A stretch of 62,500 bases of DNA. It comes from Cristatella mucedo. Lineage: Eukaryota > Bryozoa > Phylactolaemata > Cristatellidae. The position numbers were made by a program, and so were the translations under genes. Shown here one piece after another: positions 56,534 through 62,500 of the stretch (positions are counted from its first letter, which is position 1; every line of letters begins with the position of its first letter). The notes under the pieces are model-generated. The model ran no database searches. It had not been told where the DNA came from and saw only the letters and a program-made list of their open reading frames with translations. The stretch lies in the NCBI GenBank assembly GCA_009760855.2, contig WPIO01000364.1, forward strand, positions 1 to 62,500, read 5' to 3'.

Positions 56534-57165
56534 ACAGGTGAGCCATGATGTCACACTATGAGCTTTTTTTGATGTCACACTATAAGCTTTTCGGAATCCA
56601 ACAGTCTACAAATACTTCGTACAAACCTTAAATCCTTTAGAGACCGTGCATTTAGTTAGTATGCTCCCAAAGCCTGGAATCTCTCCCGACCTGCGTGTGA
56701 ACATCCTCTGACGTGACCACATTTAAAAGCAACTTAAAAACACCTATTTAGGACAGCATTTATTGGGTCTCTGTGATTTGTCCTTCATGTGCTTTTGCGT
56801 GCTGACACTGTGCATGCTGCCACTAACCACATTTGCATGCTGACCCTGTGCATGTCACCCCTAACCATATTATTAATTTTGTTTGTTTTTCAAGCATGAT
56901 TTTACTTACCATTCAATTGCATTTCCCTTTGCAGCAAATGTAAAGCGCCTAGAAAGAGATGAGTTCTCTGAGGGCGCTTTATCATGTGCATTATTTGTAT
57001 TATTACTAGGTAAGGCTGTTGCTTTCGCGACCGCGGTGCCGAGGTCGTGGGTTCGTGTCCTGCGGTGGGCGATCCTTTATCGCCACGGCAAGTGGTGGTG
57101 ATAGCCGTAAAGGCTCTTCTGTCGCTATAAAAAAGAGGCTGATTTATCAGCTAGGATTTCTTTTT
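56534..57165 (+). mobile_element. SINE-2 split by a LINE-A
   Basis: Head at 56534-56583 (gtgagccatgatgtcacact, partly repeated), remainder at 57001-57165 with a mutated B box (gggttcgtgtcc), 'gtggtgatagccgtaaagg' and the tail hairpin. The gap is an inserted LINE-A. Confidence 0.65.
56584..57000 (+). mobile_element. LINE-A 3' copy nested in SINE-2
   Basis: From 'cttttcggaatccaacagtc' through ORF end, 3' UTR, hairpin (56940-56982) and a short ATT tail. Confidence 0.75.
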
Positions 57166-58125
57166 ATTACATATACGTAACTACTCACATGAAAATCATG
57201 ATCGTACACAAGCCCGGCATACTTGCAGTATGTGCATGGTTTTGTAAGTTTACTTTTTCTTATGTTATGTATCTGCTTATGTGTTGATACTAGCAGACTC
57301 CAAGATGTGAGCACTGTCGTACGTGAATCATAGCATATACACTTTAGCTATGGCACAGTGTATCCTATGCTTTTCTCAAGAGCAACTCTCCATGCTAGCC
57401 TTTTGGGCTGTGGAGCATGTGGTCTATCTTGCCAGAGATGTGTATCTGGACATTTTGGGTCTTTCCTGAGGGAGCTTGAGCTGCCATTGTGTGGCTCCCC
57501 ACAAGCTGGGACTCAACGAGCTCATTTTCCATGATTGACCTCAAGCTTTACCAAAATCATGTCTGCCCTAGTAATGGTCTTCGGTGATCTAATGCTTTAA
57601 TTAACTATAGAAGGCAACAGCAGGGAAGATGAGATGAATCGGATATATTTTTACTTTGTGCTCAAGACTTTGGTTTATATCCCACTGAGTATGATAGTAT
57701 GCACAATTAGCCAAGGTCTCTAGGATTGGTACTTTGGCCTGTTTTACAGACTCAAAGATTACTCAGTGACCAGTAAGGTTATGCTGAGCCAACTTATCTG
57801 GTTGATGTACAGCACTTTCATCGTCAGGCCGGTATTAGTGAGTTATCACTGAACAAGGTCACATAGCAGCTCTCTACTCACTTAAAGAGGTTACAATGGT
57901 CTCCCTCGAATTGGGTTGTATAACTAAGGTAAACCTAGGCTGTTCGATCAAACCACAGCTTACCTTTACAAGAACCATCAGGGTAGTTATTGACAATGTG
58001 TCTGACTGCTAAATCTTGGATTGTGTCCAACCGTGTGAATTAGTGTTCGTGCTATTGTGCTTGTTGTATGTGTGCACTTTTTAGGTTTGCCATCTTAGAC
58101 GAGATTGGGGATTCTAACTCTAAGA
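57166..58125. other. No recognised feature
   Basis: About 960 bp without a convincing exon, repeat family or RNA gene. Confidence 0.5.
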
Positions 58126-58129
58126 TGGC

Positions 58130-59935
58130 AGCATCTTCACTGAAATCATGTCCTTCAATTCCATGGGTAGCACCTCAATGTCTACATTCAAGGAGGTCAC
58201 TAGTGACCTCGTCCTGAAGTTCATATCCCAATAAAAGAAGACAACAAGTCTTCTCGACCCTATTCACACCGTCCTGCTTCTACGATGTATTGATGTGCTG
58301 CTGCCATGCATAACTAAATTCGTAAATAGTCATTAGCCTCAGGTCATGCACGTTCCAAAAATGTTGTTTGGCCACTACTCCGGAAAGCAGCACTAGAGAA
58401 CATGATCAACTTCCACCCAGTCTTTCTTCTGCCGTTCCAGTCAAAGATACAGGAACGAGTCGTTGCAGACCAGCTGAATTCATATATTGAAACTTCAAAC
58501 CTGGCTAGTAAGTTCCAGTCTTATTTTAGAGCAAATCATTACACAGAGTCAGCACTGCTTCAGCTGTATAACGACCTACTGGGGAATGCAGAAATAAGTC
58601 GAGTATCTCGGCTTAGTTTGCTCGATCTTTAGGCAGCTTTCGATATTAGCGATCACTAAGCCGTTTTTAAGGGCCTCTCATTTCACCTGGTCATCACTGG
58701 AACTGCCTGGTACTGGTTCAGATCCTATCTCAGTGAGAGACTCCAGAGTATTCATTTGAATGGACACCGATTGCCCCGAGGAACCTCTGAAATATAGGGT
58801 ACCTCAGGGTTCTGAGCTAGGTCCTGGGTCCTAGGGACTTTTCACTGTTTATACTCTCCCTCTTGCCGATGTTTTAAAGGCAAAATCTAGGCTTTCATTT
58901 CTATGCAGATGACACTCAGTTGTGCCTTTGCTTTCATCCCTCCCAGCCTTCCAGCACTAGAAATTCTCTCAACTCCCTTGCGGCATGTATCAATGACGCC
59001 CACACACGGATGGCAGTAAACTTACTTAAATTGAATGGTGATAACAAACTTACCAGTTATGACACTACCAGCATATCTCTTGTTGATTCTGAACGTAATC
59101 TAGATGCCATGTTGTAAAGTGACCTTTCATTACACGACCACATCAGCTCCACAGTCAAGTCTGCCTACTTTCAGCTACATCACAGTGCTGAAATTCGTGA
59201 TTGTTTAGACAGAGAGACCGCATCTAAGTTGGTCTATGCATTCGCGACATCCAGTCTTGACTTCCTTAACTTACTACTTGCTGGTCTACTGGCATGTACA
59301 ATCAGGCGTTTACTGCTGGTGTATAACTCTGTGTGCAGGCTTTTCTGTCGTGAGCTTCACTGTTGCCACACCACACCACTTCTCACCGACCTGCACTAGC
59401 TCCCAGTCAAAGGGGGCATCGAATTCGAGGTTTTGTCACTCACGTTTAGGTCTCTTTATTCGTGGGCTCCAGCCTACCTATCTGGTCTACTCCCCCATTA
59501 GCCTAAGCATTTTACAACCTGCTTTTGGGAATCTGCTTTGCTATACCTTGTATGAACCTTTGGAGACCCTGGCTTTAGTTCCTATGCTCACAAAGCCTGA
59601 AGCTCACTCGTGACTTGGGTCACGATATCCCCTGCATTGTCCACGTTTAAAAATAAAACAAAAATGCATCTTCTTATGACAGCATTTAGTGGGTCCCTGT
59701 GATTCGTCCTTTATGTGCTTATGTTTGCTGACACTGTGTATGCTACCACTAACCACACTTGCATGCTGACCCTGTGGTGTCACCCCTAACCATTGTATTC
59801 CTTTTTTTATTGAACGTGCTACCACTAACCATTCGATCTTGCTTCCTTTGCTTCTAATGTAAAGTGTGTAGAAAGAGATTGAGTTCTTTGAGGGTGCTAT
59901 ATCAAAGGTATTATTATTGTTATTATTATTATTTT
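58130..59935 (+). mobile_element. Decayed LINE-A, long copy
   Basis: Blocks in order from the pre-RT region ('cacctcaatgtctacattca'), RT fingers (SNLASKFQSYFRANHYTES), palm, YADD region at about 58895-58920, thumb, C-terminus, 3' UTR and tail at 59845-59935. Numerous stops. Confidence 0.75.
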
Positions 59936-59936
59936 G

Positions 59937-60220
59937 TAATTTGCCTGCTCCCGAAACCTGAAACTCAGTTCCGACTTGCCTCACGACATCTCCTGACTTT
60001 ACCACATTTAAAAAGAAACTGAAAATGTATCGATTGGTCACAGCCCATAGTGGGTTCATGTTATCAATCCTTTATGTGCTTATGAATGCTGACACTGTGC
60101 ATGCTGCCACTAACCTTTTATACTCGTTGTTGTTAAACAAGCTTCCACTAAAGATTCGCTCATGCTTCCTTTGCAGCTAATGAGAACGCTGAATCAAATG
60201 TTTTATTATTGTTATGACTG
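59937..60220 (+). mobile_element. LINE-A 3' fragment
   Basis: From 'tgcctgctcccgaaacctga' (APKTWNS region), 3' UTR and an eroded tail; directly follows the ATT tail of the previous copy. 60221-60439 shows nothing. Confidence 0.65.
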
Positions 60221-60439
60221 TTACACTAAATGCAATTAAAATTTAGTTTGAATCGCATCTTAAAGAACTTGATTTTAGTTGGGTTAGTCGAATTTTTATC
60301 TATGTCCCATTCTGTGCATTTCTAATAATAGTGCTTAATCTAGCCAGCCGCCTTCGTGTCAAATTTCGTGCTTTCACAAGTTTTATAGGTATTGTACCCG
60401 AGTGTGGTCGCATGCTTGGCTGAACAGGATGTGTCACTT

Positions 60440-61587
60440 ATGTTCTTTTCACAGTTTATACTATCCCTCTTGCTGATGTGATTGCCAAGCACAATCTAGG
60501 CTTTCACTTCTATGCGGATGACACTCAGTTGTACCTTTGCTTTGATCCCTCCCAGCCTTCGAGCACCTCAAATTCTCTCAACTCACTTGCTGCATGTATT
60601 GATGACATCCGCATATGGATGGCAGCAAATTTTCTAAAACTAAACGATGATAAAACAAACTTACTAGTAATAGGCAAACCCAGAGCGATTCACAAATTGG
60701 AAAGCTGAAGCTGAAAATTGGCTCTGTCAGCATAGCTCCAGTTGAAGCAGCTCAAAATCTAGTTGTCATACTCCAAAGTGACCTCTCTTTAGACGACCAT
60801 CAGCTCCACAGTCAAATCCGCCTATTTTCAGCTTCATAACTTTGCTAAAACTCGGGCTTGTTTAGATAAGGATACCACAACCAAAGTGGTCCCTGCATTC
60901 TTGACATCCCGTCTCGACTTCACTGCTTACTGGCCTACAGCATGTGCGATCAGGTGATTGCAGCCGGTGCAAAACTCTACAGCTAGGCTTGTCTGTCATG
61001 AACCTCGCAGTTGCCACATTACACCACTTTTGGCCGACATGCACTGGCTCCCAGTTAAGCAACGGATTGATTTCAAGGTTTTGTCGCTAGCTTTTAGGTC
61101 ACTTCATTCTTTGGCTCCAGCCTATCTCTCAGATCTACTCTCCCACCAGGCCAAGCATCGTACCACCTGCTTTTCGGAATCCAACAGTCAACCAATTCCT
61201 CGTACAGACCTTAAATCCTTTCGGAACCGTGCATTTAGTTCGTATGCTCCCAAAGCCAAGAACTCATTCCCGACTTTGCTTCGCAACATCCCATGACTTG
61301 ACCCACATTTAAAAAGAACTTGGAAAATTCTCCTATTTAGGACAGCATTTAGTGGGTCCCTGTGATTCGTCCTTAATGTGCTTCTGGGTGCTGCCACTAA
61401 CCACATCTGCATGCTGACCCTGTGCATGTCACCCCTAACCATATTATTCATTTTGTTTGTTTTATCGAGCATGATATGACTTGTCATTCATTGCATTTCC
61501 CTTCGCAGCAAATGTAAAGCGCCTAGAGAGCGATTGAGTTCTCTGAGGCGCTTTATCAAGTGCATTATTATTATTATTATTATTACT
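60440..61587 (+). mobile_element. LINE-A 3' half
   Basis: Starts at 'gttcttttcacagtttatac'; YADDTQLYL intact in 60478-60708, then frameshifts; 60958-61296 encodes the C-terminal domain ([15 protein letters not shown] as MHWLPVKQ). Hairpin at about 61515-61553 and ATT tail to 61587. 61588-61851 shows nothing. Confidence 0.8.
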
Positions 61588-61851
61588 TATAATTAGCTCT
61601 TTGTGTTCAATTCTTTGGAAATGAGTTACACAGAATTGCAATAGGCAAGCATTACACTCTTACGCTTTGTACGAACGGCTGAATATAAGCAATATTTTTA
61701 TGTCTCTTTAACTAAAATATGTGATTAAAGCTCAACACAACGATTTATCGCCTCTTTTAATTGGCTTCTCCATCGTGCTCTACAGCACTTTGTTTTGCTT
61801 CTAGTGGACGAGAAGTCAAACACTACCAGCGAAATCAATTTTTAAACGTTA

Positions 61852-62338
61852 TCAGTGAATGCTGAAATCATCTCCATCATGAGAGTGTTTTATTTTAGGT
61901 AAATATTGACCAGCAAAAAGTTTGTAAAAACAGTTTATGCAAGCCGGACCACGTAGATATAATAAGAACCAAAAAATTAAGGACAGAATAAGACTGCTCC
62001 GAGCCGTAAACATTACATATGGCGAAGATGATGTATTCGGCCCTGCTCTTGACTTGCCGTATGTCTCATCGCTTCCCATATAAACCACTACTTTATTTCG
62101 TGAAGTTAAGTGTGCCAACCAGTGCAATAAACGTTGAATCCCGATGAATAACTGATTGTGAATCATTGAGTGACTCCGAGATCTCTTTTCACTTTTCCTA
62201 CTGAAGCCATAAATGACTGAGCAATCTTTTATTTGCATAAAATTCAGAAGTACTCGCATCTCGTCCGGTAGTCGATCGCTATATAAACTTTGGCTAGCAG
62301 CTTTGACCCTAGAGTGATTGAAGGCTCCTTGCTTTGAG
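61852..62338 (-). CDS. Terminal exon of a host gene, possible membrane protein
   Basis: Acceptor ATTCTGTTTACAG (phase 2) followed by about 161 codons and a stop: SKQGAFNHSRVKAASQSLYS ... GSDETYGKSRAGPN ... ends HSHDGDDFSIH. A hydrophobic stretch (SSLILSLIFWFLLYL, about 50 residues before the end) could be a membrane segment, followed by a Cys-containing basic tail. It does not resemble any repeat here. The gene continues beyond the right edge. No family recognised; the open frame also extends a few codons upstream of the acceptor from an ATG. Confidence 0.45.
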
Positions 62339-62500
62339 CTGTAAACAGAATAATTGAACCAATTTATTATCACACTTATTTTAAAAAATTGAAGCGGGCA
62401 CTAAGCTATCACAACACAGGCCTAGTTTGTGAGTGTGTGTAGCGAGCGCCCTTGTTGTTTGTGTGTGCCTTTGCCGTGTGTGTGTTTCGCGTTGTGGTGT

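Overview
The window is animal (metazoan) nuclear DNA made mostly of transposable elements. There is no operon structure, no rRNA, no functional tRNA and no CRISPR array. Long reading frames are nearly all pieces of non-LTR retrotransposons. The few host coding segments are short exons with GT-AG borders. The mix of L2-type LINEs, tRNA-derived SINEs, hAT- and MULE-like elements, dinucleotide microsatellites and Ig-like/transmembrane exons points to an invertebrate; the phylum cannot be read from the sequence.

Repeat families (names used here only). LINE-A is an L2/CR1-type element with about 20 copies. Its RT shows a LSAAFD-type motif [11 protein letters not shown] and YADD, and its 3' end is a hairpin (AAAGCGCC...GGCGCTTT) followed by (ATT)n. 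LINE-B is a related element ending in (ACATT)n. LINE-C is one diverged fragment. SINE-1 is tRNA-derived and carries a LINE-A-like tail; SINE-2 is tRNA-derived with its own tail hairpin. Single elements include a 758-bp MULE-like insertion (1368-2125) and a 179-bp hAT MITE (30933-31111) resembling the SPIN/Charlie type.

Layout. 1-8 kb: nested LINEs, SINE and MULE-like element. 8-15 kb: sparse repeats, candidate exons and a perfect 22-bp hairpin. 14-20.9 kb: decayed LINE and SINE copies. 21.0-32.4 kb, minus strand: the main host locus, a probable type I membrane receptor with Ig-like exons, a transmembrane exon and a cytoplasmic tail; part of it is tandemly duplicated. 34.3-42.7 kb: LINE-A copies, including unit 1 of a 4.17-kb segmental duplication (35604-39776), whose second unit is 49645-53802. 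45.3-49.6 kb: CpG-rich DNA with an LTR-like block, inverted repeats and a LINE endonuclease fragment. 53.8-57.2 kb: CpG-rich repeat, LINE/SINE nests and one good host exon. 58.1-61.6 kb: three LINE-A copies. 61.85-62.34 kb: terminal exon of another minus-strand gene.

How it fits together. In the receptor locus the intact Ig exons, the TM exon and the tail exons have compatible phases, so a spliced product can be read. At least two, probably three, other Ig-like exons are frameshifted. The locus therefore looks like a growing and decaying exon array invaded by transposons. All splice calls are by eye, without transcripts.
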